The position numbers and the translations under genes were made by a program. Positions 6,028 to 13,241 of a stretch of DNA of 43,562 bases are shown here, piece by piece. The notes under the pieces were generated by a model. That model worked only from the letters and a program-made list of their open reading frames with translations, was not told the origin of the DNA and ran no database searches. Each line of letters begins with the position of its first letter. The first letter of the stretch is position 1. This DNA comes from a virus. The stretch is taken from positions 1-43,562 of IMG/VR virus record IMGVR_UViG_3300028840_000745; one strand, written 5' to 3'.

Positions 6028-6929
6028 GCAGAAGACAAGGAATCTTACTTTGTTATCCCTTCGAAGAAAAGAGGCTAAGTCGCTGGGACAGCCAGATCGT
6101 TCTTGTCCAACCTAAGTTGGATGGGGAGAGATGTCGGGCGATTCTCGAAGGGCCATTCAACGATCCGATACTACTATCAAGTGAAGCTGAGGTTAAGAAC
6201 TTTGCCGTTCCGCATCTCGTGCGCGAACTTAAGCGTCTGGCCTTAGCTCTTGGCTTTCCAATCGAACTCGATGGAGAACTCTATCTCCACGGTGAAGATT
6301 TCGAGGAAATCCACTCAGTAGTATCCCGCACTAAAAATCTGCACCCTCTTCACGAACGTATAGAATACCACGTATTCGACATCGTTCGTACCCACCCGCA
6401 ACATCAAAGGATAAGAGATCTATTGGAGATCGCAAAACTATTTCCTCCGCACGTCAAACTTGTCCCAACCAGGGCGGTTGAGGATCTCAACGGTATTCGG
6501 AAAGTATTCGATGAATACGTTGGCGACGGATATGAAGGTATCATTGTACGTCATATTGATGGTCTTTATGTCCGTAAGCGGAGCGTTCACGTTATGAAGT
6601 TTAAGCCTGCAAAGCAGGACATTTATCAGATTATTGGCTACGTTGAAGGCAAGGGCAAATATAGTGGAACCATTGGAGCTATTGAATGTCGTGGGAACGA
6701 CGGCTCAACTTTCGAGGTTGGTTCGTTCTCTATGACAGATGAAGAGAGGAACCGTCTCTGGAATATGCGCGGTGAGTTAACACGCTACGCCTGTAAGGTT
6801 GGATATCAGCATATGACAGGTAAGAGCGGCGTTCCGAAGAGTGCCGTGTTCCTTGAACTCGAGGAATACCGCAAGACCTTCACAATCGAGTCCTTCAACA
6901 TGGTAGAAGATGTTAACCCTTTATTATGA
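6024..6929 (+). CDS. ATP-dependent DNA ligase
   Basis: It seals nicks in phage DNA through a ligase-adenylate intermediate. The nucleotidyltransferase motifs are in order: motif I PKLDGER with the adenylated Lys31, motif III ELDGEL (81-86), VFDI (117-120), motif IV YEGIIVR (170-176) and motif V MKFKP with Lys192 and Lys194. An OB-fold region follows to residue 301. The length suits a minimal phage ligase without extra domains. Residues 279-287 (LEEYRKTFT) are encoded by a 27-bp stretch that recurs, with one mismatch, in the nuclease gene at 8146. It opens the replication module. Confidence 0.93.
   Translation: MSRRQGILLCYPFEEKRLSRWDSQIVLVQPKLDGERCRAILEGPFNDPILLSSEAEVKNFAVPHLVRELKRLALALGFPIELDGELYLHGEDFEEIHSVVSRTKNLHPLHERIEYHVFDIVRTHPQHQRIRDLLEIAKLFPPHVKLVPTRAVEDLNGIRKVFDEYVGDGYEGIIVRHIDGLYVRKRSVHVMKFKPAKQDIYQIIGYVEGKGKYSGTIGAIECRGNDGSTFEVGSFSMTDEERNRLWNMRGELTRYACKVGYQHMTGKSGVPKSAVFLELEEYRKTFTIESFNMVEDVNPLL
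6858..6884 (+). repeat. 27-bp repeat, copy in ligase gene
   Basis: It matches 8377-8403 at 26 of 27 positions, in the same codon phase, encoding LEEYRKTFT in both genes although the two proteins are otherwise unrelated. Confidence 0.8.
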
Positions 6930-6941
6930 AAGGAGCTTTCA

Positions 6942-7268
6942 ATGGAACTAGGAAGAGTAATGAATTATAATGTTAGCATAGAACCCTCGGACAACAAGGG
7001 ATTCATTGTCTTCGTAGGTTGTGGAAGGTTTGCTTATGAGACTAAGGAGTCCTTGCTCGCTGACTTGGATAAGTATTTATCCGATCCAGATATGTGGGAA
7101 GATAAATACAATTCAGAGGGGCCGAGACCAAGCATTTCTGCTGGATTCACTGAATACCCAGACGCTCCAAGATCAGGACGTGCCCCTTTGGTAGCAAGGG
7201 AAAGAGATGATAGAAGATCAAGATATGAGGATGAAGAACTGCCTCAGGGCGAATCCGTACGAGTCTAA
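6942..7268 (+). CDS. Hypothetical protein, 108 aa
   Basis: The start is behind AAAGGAG, twelve bases after ligase. The first 65 residues look folded (alternating strands and a helix, FIVFVGCGRFAYETKESLLADL); the rest is a Pro/Arg/Asp/Glu-rich disordered tail (RDDRRSRYEDEE). No known family recognised. It could be an accessory to the ligase or the following genes. Confidence 0.65.
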   Translation: MELGRVMNYNVSIEPSDNKGFIVFVGCGRFAYETKESLLADLDKYLSDPDMWEDKYNSEGPRPSISAGFTEYPDAPRSGRAPLVARERDDRRSRYEDEELPQGESVRV

Positions 7269-7280
7269 GGAGGTGATAGT

Positions 7281-7691
7281 TTGAGGAAAAAGGTCTTCGT
7301 AGTGAACCGTAGTTCACATGACTATAGTGGCGCAGAGGATTTTGGAGATCTGATTTTTATGACTGATGGTAGTCTACGAAGATTCTCCGTCTCCCGAATG
7401 TGCCGACTCTTTGAGCCGTTTATTCGACGTAGCGAGCCTTATGACTACATACTGCTAAGCGGCATGACAGTCATGTGCTCAGTAGCTTGTGCTATGTTCG
7501 CGGCGAAACATGGTAGATTAAATCTGCTTATATATAAACCAGATCCTCGTTCACCTTCTACCTACGTTGAACGGGTATCTATATTTAAGGAGACTAAAGG
7601 TGGGACGAGATATAAAGAAAGCAAGGATGCAACAAGCAAAAGCTCAACAGGCTTTAGCAAACGAAGCCGTGGCGAACTCTACGATCTATAA
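7281..7691 (+). CDS. Hypothetical protein, 136 aa, TTG start
   Basis: The frame opens with TTG behind AAGGAGGTGATAG, a very strong site. Residues 1-100 are well-formed alpha/beta (KKVFVVNRS, DLIFMTDGSLRRFS, YDYILLSGMTVMCSVACAMFAAKHG, LNLLIYKP), resembling a small Rossmann-like fold; no catalytic motif is certain. The last 30 residues are polar and low-complexity, where the DNA is shared with the next gene for 92 bases in the +1 frame. It begins a chain of overlapping genes. Confidence 0.65.
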   Translation: MRKKVFVVNRSSHDYSGAEDFGDLIFMTDGSLRRFSVSRMCRLFEPFIRRSEPYDYILLSGMTVMCSVACAMFAAKHGRLNLLIYKPDPRSPSTYVERVSIFKETKGGTRYKESKDATSKSSTGFSKRSRGELYDL

Positions 7692-7962
7692 ATGCAAGTG
7701 CGGGAGCGAGATATTTATACAGGTGTATGGTATGAGGAGAATCTCTCCTTTATACACTCCCGACAAACAACCGAGGTTTGTCCCGGTACCAACTTACAGG
7801 TGTATGGCCTGTGGAAGTGAGGTGAGAGACTATGCCAATGAACCAGAAGACATTAAGGAGAATAACGAGTCTGAGGAACGAAGGACTCCCGCTGAAGAAC
7901 ACGTTCCTGTTGATAATCCAGATGGCCAAGAACCCGGAAGACGCAGCGACAGCGATAACTGA
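7600..7962 (+). CDS. Zinc-ribbon phage protein, 120 aa
   Basis: I chose the GTG at 7600 because it sits behind AAGGAGACTAAAG; a TTG at 7567 lacks such a site. A basic, Gln/Ala-rich helix (residues 1-30) precedes a zinc ribbon with CKCG (near 32-35) and CMACG (near 69-73) around RRISPLYTP and a VPVPTY strand. This layout fits a small ribbon protein common in phages, function unknown. The acidic tail is overprinted for 131 bases by the next gene. Confidence 0.65.
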   Translation: MGRDIKKARMQQAKAQQALANEAVANSTIYKCKCGSEIFIQVYGMRRISPLYTPDKQPRFVPVPTYRCMACGSEVRDYANEPEDIKENNESEERRTPAEEHVPVDNPDGQEPGRRSDSDN

Positions 7963-8059
7963 AATCTATGAGATGGAAGCCAGCAGAATCAGAGAAATTC
8001 AATCATCCGGTGCTAAACAAAATAGCGACCCTAAGAGAGTTGGGTCTGAAAAGACGTGA
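7832..8059 (+). CDS. Small helical protein, 75 aa, duplicate copy A
   Basis: The start is behind GTGAGGTGAGAG. Residues 7-46 (an ITSLRNEGL segment, then IIQMAKNPEDA and ITEIY) align closely with residues 18-54 of the next gene (IATLRELGL, IIALAEGLEDA, IELFY), so these are tandem duplicates of a two-helix domain. Its front is encoded inside the tail of the zinc-ribbon gene and its own polar tail overlaps the next gene for 92 bases. Confidence 0.6.
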   Translation: MPMNQKTLRRITSLRNEGLPLKNTFLLIIQMAKNPEDAATAITEIYEMEASRIREIQSSGAKQNSDPKRVGSEKT

Positions 8060-8210
8060 AGCTGTTCAGATGATTATAGCTCTGGCCGAAGGCCTGGAAG
8101 ACGCTTCGGAACTAATTGAACTATTTTACCGAAAGGAAAATATGAATGGAAACAAACAATCCGATAAAAGCAAAAAGCCAAAACGTTATCGACAGCTCAA
8201 AAATCGTTGA
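7968..8210 (+). CDS. Small helical protein, 80 aa, duplicate copy B
   Basis: It is homologous to the preceding gene over about 40 residues (shared pattern LR-x2-GL...II-x2-A...EDA...I-x-x-x-Y), and then has a Lys-rich tail (KSKKPKRYRQLKNR) overlapping the nuclease gene for 65 bases. No clear ribosome site precedes the ATG at 7968, so it could be made by reinitiation or by +1 frameshifting from copy A. Function unknown; it possibly binds DNA or a partner through a helical hairpin. Confidence 0.5.
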   Translation: MRWKPAESEKFNHPVLNKIATLRELGLKRREAVQMIIALAEGLEDASELIELFYRKENMNGNKQSDKSKKPKRYRQLKNR

Positions 8211-9117
8211 TTACATGAGATGTCCGAGATACTTCTTTTTTCGGCACATTCTCGGATGGCGAACTGAGTCACCGAATAACCACTTGGTTTTTGGAACTGC
8301 TTGGCATCTTGCCATGGAGCACTTACTCCTTCATGGTTATGGTGATAAGGCCATTATTGATGCCTTCAACTTGTTCCTCGAGGAATATCGCAAGACCTTC
8401 ACAAGTGAAACCGATGAGCTATTCGCCCCGAAGACTCCAGACAATGCTTTCCTCGTTCTGGCAAAGTATGCTCAGCATTATGACGGGGAGCTTGAGGATC
8501 TCGATGTGCTATATACAGAAATCGCTGGAAGTGTAGCGGTTGATGAAACTCACTCACTTGCGTTTAGGATGGACAGTATTATCCGCAACAATGTTACTGG
8601 TCGAGTGTTTTCACGAGAACATAAAACGGGCAGTCGTTTGTGGATGTGGGATGAGCAATGGTTGTTAGGAATCCAGCCAGCTACATATTCCCACGTTTTG
8701 TATTGCTTATATCCTCGTGATGAGGTCGACTGTGTCGAAATGAACGGTTGTTTCTTCATCAAGAGAAAGAAAGATCCATATGATTTTCATCGTTACGAAG
8801 TGCGGAAGCGCAAGGATCAGATGCAAGTATGGATGGACACCGTCAGGTATTACCTATGGGAGATTGATCGTGAATATGAAATGCTTGAAGACTACGACGA
8901 AACGCAAGAGGTTCTCCCAGTTTTCCCTATGCGCCCGACTAATTGTATCGACTATGGTCGAGTGTGCGAGTATCAAGACTTCTGTCTGGCTTGGTCAAAT
9001 CCGCTCCGCAGAATGTACGAACCTCCCATCGGGTTTGTTAAGGAATACTGGGATCCGATGGAGCGTGAGGCTAAACACAAGTTCGACTTTGAGAAGAAGA
9101 ATTATGCTGATAATTGA
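8146..9117 (+). CDS. PD-(D/E)XK nuclease, Cas4/AddB-like with Fe-S cysteines
   Basis: It is a RecB-family nuclease that probably resects or trims DNA for recombination with the Sak4-like ATPase two genes on. Motifs: GTAWHLAMEH (His in the family's motif), MDSI with Asp143, and EHKTG with Glu158 and Lys160. Four cysteines (26, 267, 274, 280) are placed as in the iron-sulphur nucleases of the Cas4/AddB type: one near the N-terminus and three near the C-terminus. The length is typical. Residues 78-86 carry the LEEYRKTFT stretch shared with the ligase. It is not CRISPR-related: no array or other cas genes are present. Confidence 0.88.
   Translation: METNNPIKAKSQNVIDSSKIVDYMRCPRYFFFRHILGWRTESPNNHLVFGTAWHLAMEHLLLHGYGDKAIIDAFNLFLEEYRKTFTSETDELFAPKTPDNAFLVLAKYAQHYDGELEDLDVLYTEIAGSVAVDETHSLAFRMDSIIRNNVTGRVFSREHKTGSRLWMWDEQWLLGIQPATYSHVLYCLYPRDEVDCVEMNGCFFIKRKKDPYDFHRYEVRKRKDQMQVWMDTVRYYLWEIDREYEMLEDYDETQEVLPVFPMRPTNCIDYGRVCEYQDFCLAWSNPLRRMYEPPIGFVKEYWDPMEREAKHKFDFEKKNYADN
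8377..8403 (+). repeat. 27-bp repeat, copy in nuclease gene
   Basis: It matches 6858-6884 with a single silent difference (C versus T in the Tyr codon). Confidence 0.8.
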
Positions 9118-9181
9118 GATATTCATCAGCGTGGTGGTGTTAATCTATTTAATAATCGAAATTTATCAGGAGCTAAAATGA
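9104..9181 (+). CDS. Membrane micropeptide, 25 aa
   Basis: The ATG at 9104 follows GAGAAGAAGA inside the end of the nuclease gene. The product is almost wholly hydrophobic (residues 1-20, Ile/Val/Leu) with a short polar tail, so a single membrane helix. Its stop overlaps the next gene's start (ATGA) and contains that gene's ribosome site (CAGGAGCT). Overlaps at both ends support real translation or at least coupling. Confidence 0.45.
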   Translation: MLIIEIFISVVVLIYLIIEIYQELK

Positions 9182-9996
9182 CAGAAGAAAAGTTCTTAAA
9201 AGTTCAGAAAGAAGTACAAGAGCTACAACAGATGTACGCATCTGATCCGAAGACCGAGTCTTTCAATGCTCTCGTACTGGGAGAGAGTGGGGCGGGCAAG
9301 AGCTTCTTGCTTCGTACTGCTCGGAAGCCCGTTCATGTCGATATATTCGATCCGGGCGGAGCCACTAACCTTATTGACCTCGTAAAACGAGGAGAGATTG
9401 TCGTAGACGATAGATGGTCAAAGGAAGATCCACTTTCACCGAGAGCTTTCCGAGATTGGGAAGTCGAGATGAAAAGAAGGATAAAAGAAGGGTACTTCGA
9501 TTACTTCGCTACATATGCTTTAGATAGCTCAACTACATGGAGCGATGCGATAATGAACCAGATCTTAAAAACTGAGGGACTAGCCGGGCAACCTCCGAGA
9601 TGGGCCCACGATTATGTACCGCAGAAAGTCAAGATCCAAAACTGGATCAAGATCATGCTACAGATCCCCTGCGATTTCATACTAACTGGTCATCTCGAAG
9701 CGTCTAAAGATGAAGTTTCTGGAAGAGTATCGTATCGCTTCATGACCACTGGAAAAGCCAGTGTAACTATCCCTCTGCTGTTTGATGAGATCTATGTAAT
9801 GGATCCAAAATCAACATCAAGCGGCACGGAATATCGGGTGCTAACCCAGTCAACCGGGATGCACATAGCTCGTTCCAGATTAGCCCGTGAGGGTCTTCTT
9901 AAGCAATACGAAGAGCCGAATATAAAGAAGATTCTGGCTAAGTGTGGCTTTGGGACGAAAGACAAACAACTATTCAACATGAAAGGAGGTGGCTAA
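9178..9996 (+). CDS. Sak4-like RecA-fold ATPase (AAA_24-type)
   Basis: It is a probable single-strand annealing or strand-exchange recombinase of the phage Sak4 type, working with the nearby nuclease and ssDNA-binding protein. Walker A is GESGAGKS (35-42). A Walker B-like strand is YFATYALDSSTTW (about residues 111-123), and a later strand (CDFILTGHLEA) resembles the sensor region of this family. The N-terminus has a short coiled-coil segment. Length and neighbours agree with Sak4-like proteins; an alternative label is 'phage nucleotide-binding protein'. Confidence 0.8.
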   Translation: MTEEKFLKVQKEVQELQQMYASDPKTESFNALVLGESGAGKSFLLRTARKPVHVDIFDPGGATNLIDLVKRGEIVVDDRWSKEDPLSPRAFRDWEVEMKRRIKEGYFDYFATYALDSSTTWSDAIMNQILKTEGLAGQPPRWAHDYVPQKVKIQNWIKIMLQIPCDFILTGHLEASKDEVSGRVSYRFMTTGKASVTIPLLFDEIYVMDPKSTSSGTEYRVLTQSTGMHIARSRLAREGLLKQYEEPNIKKILAKCGFGTKDKQLFNMKGGG

Positions 9997-10058
9997 CTCT
10001 AACCAATCGGCAAGAACAACCAACAACAACTATTAATCATTAGATAAGGAGAAAACTT

Positions 10059-10469
10059 ATGGCTGAAGATTTTGTTGATCTATCATCAGTAGATCTTGAC
10101 GACGTTCATGAGGAAACTATTATTCCTGCCGGTACCGAAGCCAAGCTTCGCATCGTGTCTTTTCTAAAAGACAAGAACAAAAACAATGAGGATTATATCA
10201 TGCCCTTCTACGAGGTGCTTGATGATCCGTATTGCAAGGAGTTCGGTGATTACATGGCTCTGCCAAATGACTCTATGAGTCCCAAAGAGCAGAACCGCTC
10301 GAAACTCCGAATCAAGACATTCAAGGATACCTTTGATATTAGCTTCAGTGGTACTCTTGATATCAAAAACGATATTATCGGCAAGGAAGGTTGGGCTATC
10401 CTGGGTGTGGGCAAAGACCAGGATGGTAACGAGATTAACCGCATACGTAGGTATGTGAGTGGAGCCTAA
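10059..10469 (+). CDS. Putative ssDNA-binding protein, 136 aa
   Basis: The start has AAGGAGAAAACTT. The acidic first 20 residues precede an OB-like run of strands (EAKLRIVSFLKD, YIMPFYEVLDDP, FDISFSG, EGWAILGVGKDQDG). The 62-base gap before it holds nothing I can identify. Position directly after the Sak4-like gene and the DUF669-like pattern suggest an SSB that loads the recombinase; this is family resemblance plus context, not a motif proof. Confidence 0.55.
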   Translation: MAEDFVDLSSVDLDDVHEETIIPAGTEAKLRIVSFLKDKNKNNEDYIMPFYEVLDDPYCKEFGDYMALPNDSMSPKEQNRSKLRIKTFKDTFDISFSGTLDIKNDIIGKEGWAILGVGKDQDGNEINRIRRYVSGA

Positions 10470-10473
10470 CCAA

Positions 10474-10496
10474 CTCTGGTTAATTTTTAACCATAG
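10474..10496 (+). promoter_or_regulatory. 23-bp palindrome, site 3
   Basis: CTCTGGTTAAT and the perfect right half TTTAACCATAG differ from ideal at two positions. It lies just after the SSB-like gene and eight bases before the hairpin element at 10504. Confidence 0.7.
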
Positions 10497-10503
10497 GTAA
10501 ACT

Positions 10504-10566
10504 AAGCCCTCCGTTGAGACAGGTTTTTACACCACCTTTTTCCTGTCCCCCACCTTCGGAGGGCTT
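10504..10566 (+). promoter_or_regulatory. Structured leader element
   Basis: AAGCCCTCCG (10504-10513) pairs perfectly with CGGAGGGCTT (10557-10566); inside, GACAGG (10518-10523) pairs with CCTGTC (10542-10547) around a pyrimidine-rich 18-nt loop. No T run follows, so it is not a plain terminator. It ends a few bases before the AAAGGAG ribosome site of the gene at 10583. The outer stem shares AAGCCCTC/GAGGGCTT with the RNA at 3176-3360. Confidence 0.55.
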
Positions 10567-10582
10567 TATCAAAGGAGATTAT

Positions 10583-10819
10583 ATGGACTCATATAGATAT
10601 CGTCCAAGGTTGTCTATCGATATCAGTGAGGAGATGAAGGCTAAGCTCGATCGATATTTTCCAGAAAGCGGTAGGAAGAAAGAAGTCTTTACTGTTATTC
10701 TGGAAGACCTATTTCGTCTGTTCGATGAACACGGGCAGGCGATAGTTGTTGGCGCGCTAGTCGAGCGTGCTATAACCCTGAAAGAGATTTGTAAACTCAA
10801 TCTTGATAAGGAGAGATAA
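10583..10819 (+). CDS. Ribbon-helix-helix-like DNA-binding protein, 78 aa
   Basis: The ATG at 10583 follows AAAGGAGATTAT; a longer frame from 10514 would pass through the hairpin and is rejected. RPRLSIDIS looks like the DNA-contacting beta strand and EEMKAKLDRYFP plus KKEVFTVILEDLFRLFDEHG like the two helices of an RHH or RHH-like fold. It may regulate its own operon, which also encodes the ParB-methyltransferase, or bind the nearby palindrome. It overlaps the next ATG by one base. Confidence 0.65.
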   Translation: MDSYRYRPRLSIDISEEMKAKLDRYFPESGRKKEVFTVILEDLFRLFDEHGQAIVVGALVERAITLKEICKLNLDKER

Positions 10820-11055
10820 TGGCTCAAATCGACGATTTGAACGTATCCATTTCTAGCATGAACCCGGAGGAAGCTTTCGCGTTGGTTAAAAGCCTACGTG
10901 AGTCGCGAAGGATAAAGAAGAAAGTTACGAAGCCCAGAGGATCAACCTCCTCAGGAGCTTCGAGAGCTAAGCCGAAAGACCCACTGGCTAACTTAACCCA
11001 AGAGCAGAAAGCTGTTCTTATAACCATGCTAGAAAAGGAGTTAAACGGAAAATGA
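10819..11055 (+). CDS. Small basic protein, 78 aa
   Basis: The start lies at the previous stop (TAATG) behind AAGGAGAGATA. A first helical segment (NPEEAFALVKSLRESRRIKKK) is joined by a Ser/Lys/Pro-rich linker to a second helix (LTQEQKAVLITMLEKEL). Its four-base overlap with the ParB-methyltransferase gene and constant coupling suggest a partner or adaptor, but no function is known to me. Confidence 0.65.
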   Translation: MAQIDDLNVSISSMNPEEAFALVKSLRESRRIKKKVTKPRGSTSSGASRAKPKDPLANLTQEQKAVLITMLEKELNGK

Positions 11056-12440
11056 TTAAGGAAGGAACATTGGCTGTAATTCCACTGGGAGATATAGATT
11101 ATGGAGATCGGGGACGTCAAGATTACAAAGACATTGCGGCACTTGCCACCTCTATCAGAGAACATGGACTCGTACATCCGATCGCAATTATGCCGCATCC
11201 AGAAGCAAATGGAAAATACCTGTTACTTGCCGGAGGGCGTCGCCTACGGGCCTGCGAGCACCTTAACAGCGAGAGAATTGAGTGTAAGATTTTCCCAGGT
11301 AGGTTATCGGAGCTTGAAATTAGATCCATTGAGTTACTGGAGAACATTCAACGAGAGGATCTCGAATACCACGAGAAAGTTCGGATGGCCAAGAAGATAC
11401 GAGATCTTATGGTCGAAATACATGGTCGTAAGAAGTCCACATCACCTGACGCGCCTGGCGTTAGCGACCGTGACGTAGCTAAGATGATTGGCATTACTCA
11501 TGGCAAACTGTCACAAGATATCGGTCTTGCGGAGACCATGGAAAAGTTTCCAGATGTTCCCTGGGAACAGTGTAAGAACAAGGCCGAAGCCATGAAGCTT
11601 AAGGAAAACATCAGTCGGGTATTTATCCGACAAGAAGCTGCTAAACAGTTTGAAGAGGCTATCAGAGAAGACAATGGAGCACTGACGTTGAGAGATGCTC
11701 AGAGACAGAAGCTTGCCTCGTTTTACCTTGTCGGCGATTTCTTCGAGATGGTTAAGAAAGTCCCCTCCGAACTATTTAATCTCGTTGAGGTTGACCCTCC
11801 CTATTCCATCGATCTTGGAAAGATCAAGAAGAAAACGGGTTTTGGTAACTACAGTTACAGTGAAAAGGGTTATAACGAGATCCTCAAAGAGGATTATCCG
11901 AAGTTTATCTTCGAAACCCTTTCAGAGTGTTATCGTGTGATGAAGAAAGATTCCTGGCTGATCTTCTGGTTTTCGCCAGACCCGTGGTATCCCTTCATCC
12001 TTGAAGCTATGCGGAAGATCGGCTTCAACGTTCGTGGTCTGCCATGTGTTTGGGCCAAGGGAGAAGCGGAAGAGGGTGAGCTCGTAGAAACCACAAGCGG
12101 TCAGACCAACACGCCGATTCGGCACCTGGCAAGCTCCGTAGAGTTTTTCTTCTATGCTAAGAAAGGAGACCCTAAACTCAACAAGATGGGTCGGACAAAC
12201 CATTTCGGTTTCAAGCCCGTCCCACCAAGTAAGAAGATCCACCCGACAGAAAGGCCACTCGAGCTAATGGACGAGATCCTGACGACCTTCGTCATGGAAG
12301 GCTCACGGGTGTTAGTACCATTCGCAGGAAGTGGTAATACGTTAATCTCAGCTTATCGGAATAAGATGCTTCCGATAGGTTATGATCTCGGTGAAATCCA
12401 CCGGGAAGGATTCCTAACAAGGATTAAGGAGGTAATATGA
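11052..12440 (+). CDS. ParB-like/DNA methyltransferase fusion
   Basis: Residues 1-110 are a ParB/Srx-type domain, with AGGRRLRAC (60-68) and ENIQREDL (about 97-104); a helical HTH-like region follows (VAKMIGITHGKLSQDIGLAE). The C-terminal part is an amino-methyltransferase with DPPY (248-251) ahead of the SAM-binding FAGSGNT (424-430), the beta-class order for N6-adenine or N4-cytosine methylation. It probably methylates phage DNA to resist host restriction, the ParB part giving DNA or CTP binding. No restriction nuclease is adjacent. The length is normal for this phage fusion. Confidence 0.9.
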   Translation: MIKEGTLAVIPLGDIDYGDRGRQDYKDIAALATSIREHGLVHPIAIMPHPEANGKYLLLAGGRRLRACEHLNSERIECKIFPGRLSELEIRSIELLENIQREDLEYHEKVRMAKKIRDLMVEIHGRKKSTSPDAPGVSDRDVAKMIGITHGKLSQDIGLAETMEKFPDVPWEQCKNKAEAMKLKENISRVFIRQEAAKQFEEAIREDNGALTLRDAQRQKLASFYLVGDFFEMVKKVPSELFNLVEVDPPYSIDLGKIKKKTGFGNYSYSEKGYNEILKEDYPKFIFETLSECYRVMKKDSWLIFWFSPDPWYPFILEAMRKIGFNVRGLPCVWAKGEAEEGELVETTSGQTNTPIRHLASSVEFFFYAKKGDPKLNKMGRTNHFGFKPVPPSKKIHPTERPLELMDEILTTFVMEGSRVLVPFAGSGNTLISAYRNKMLPIGYDLGEIHREGFLTRIKEVI

Positions 12441-12787
12441 CTAATGATCAATTCTTAAAGGTTGTAGAAGGGCAGTATAAAAGATGTACAAATATGCTGG
12501 CCGTTAAAGCCGAGCATTATGCTTGGGGTACCGAAGATAGACTTGCTCAGTTCAAACGAGCTGCTGCTCTCCTCAAGCAGACACCACATGAAGTATGTCT
12601 GGCTTACATGAGCAAACATACTACAAAGCTTGTAGATATGATCTATAAGTATGCTCGTGGAGAAGAGGTTCCCATAGACGAGTGGAATGAGGTGATAACC
12701 GATCACATCAACTATCTAATCCTCGCAAAGGCTCTTGTTTTTGAGGAGGAATGTTCATTCGAGGAGGATACCAATGGCGACCAGTAA
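12437..12787 (+). CDS. Nmad1/DUF1599-like protein, 116 aa
   Basis: The start overlaps the methyltransferase stop (ATGA), with AAGGAGGTAAT ahead. The helical pattern RC.NMLAVKAEHYAWG..DRLAQFKRAAALL followed by SKHTTKLVDMI resembles the DUF1599 / nucleotide-modification-associated domain 1 family found in phages. Its exact activity is unknown to me. Position between a DNA methyltransferase and a dCMP deaminase agrees with a link to base modification or nucleotide metabolism. Confidence 0.65.
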   Translation: MTNDQFLKVVEGQYKRCTNMLAVKAEHYAWGTEDRLAQFKRAAALLKQTPHEVCLAYMSKHTTKLVDMIYKYARGEEVPIDEWNEVITDHINYLILAKALVFEEECSFEEDTNGDQ

Positions 12788-13241
12788 CTTTGGAAAAATT
12801 AGGGACACGATAAATAAGATCCAAAAATCCAGGCGGAGCCAACACGATGGAATAAAACTTGCGCTTCGTATGCTATGCGATGAAATCGAGAAGCTTTCAG
12901 GAACAGCTCCAACTCAGACAATAACCCATAGGTCAATCAGTATCCCTGAAGCTATCAAGACTAAGCTCGGCGGAGAAAAGTTGAACATTCCTCTGGAGAA
13001 GCCATCCCCCATCGGAGATCACGAGATAAGAATTACAGAGGACAAAATTGAAGCTGGTTCGATGGTAGAAGGAGCCATCGATGATCTACTTAACGGTCTA
13101 ACGAAAGGAGAAAAGAAGAATGAACTGGGACACGTACTTCAGGAACGTAGCGACGACAGTGGCGAGCAAGAGTCCCTGCCTGTCGAGGAAGTTCGGAGCG
13201 ATACTGGTAAGGGATCAGTCGATAATAGCGACGGGGTATAA
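12774..13241 (+). CDS. Hypothetical protein, 155 aa
   Basis: The ATG at 12774 follows GAGGAGGATACCA; an upstream in-frame codon at 12735 lacks a comparable site. The first 50 residues are basic and helical, the remainder acidic and probably disordered. The last 41 codons share DNA with the deaminase gene in the +1 frame, and their low-complexity content (SDDSGEQESLPVEEV) suggests that the deaminase was there first. Function unknown. Confidence 0.6.
   Translation: MATSNFGKIRDTINKIQKSRRSQHDGIKLALRMLCDEIEKLSGTAPTQTITHRSISIPEAIKTKLGGEKLNIPLEKPSPIGDHEIRITEDKIEAGSMVEGAIDDLLNGLTKGEKKNELGHVLQERSDDSGEQESLPVEEVRSDTGKGSVDNSDGV

Noticed and set aside
8146-9117. CRISPR-Cas adaptation gene (cas4)
   Set aside because: No repeat-spacer array or other cas genes; similar nucleases are common in phage recombination modules.
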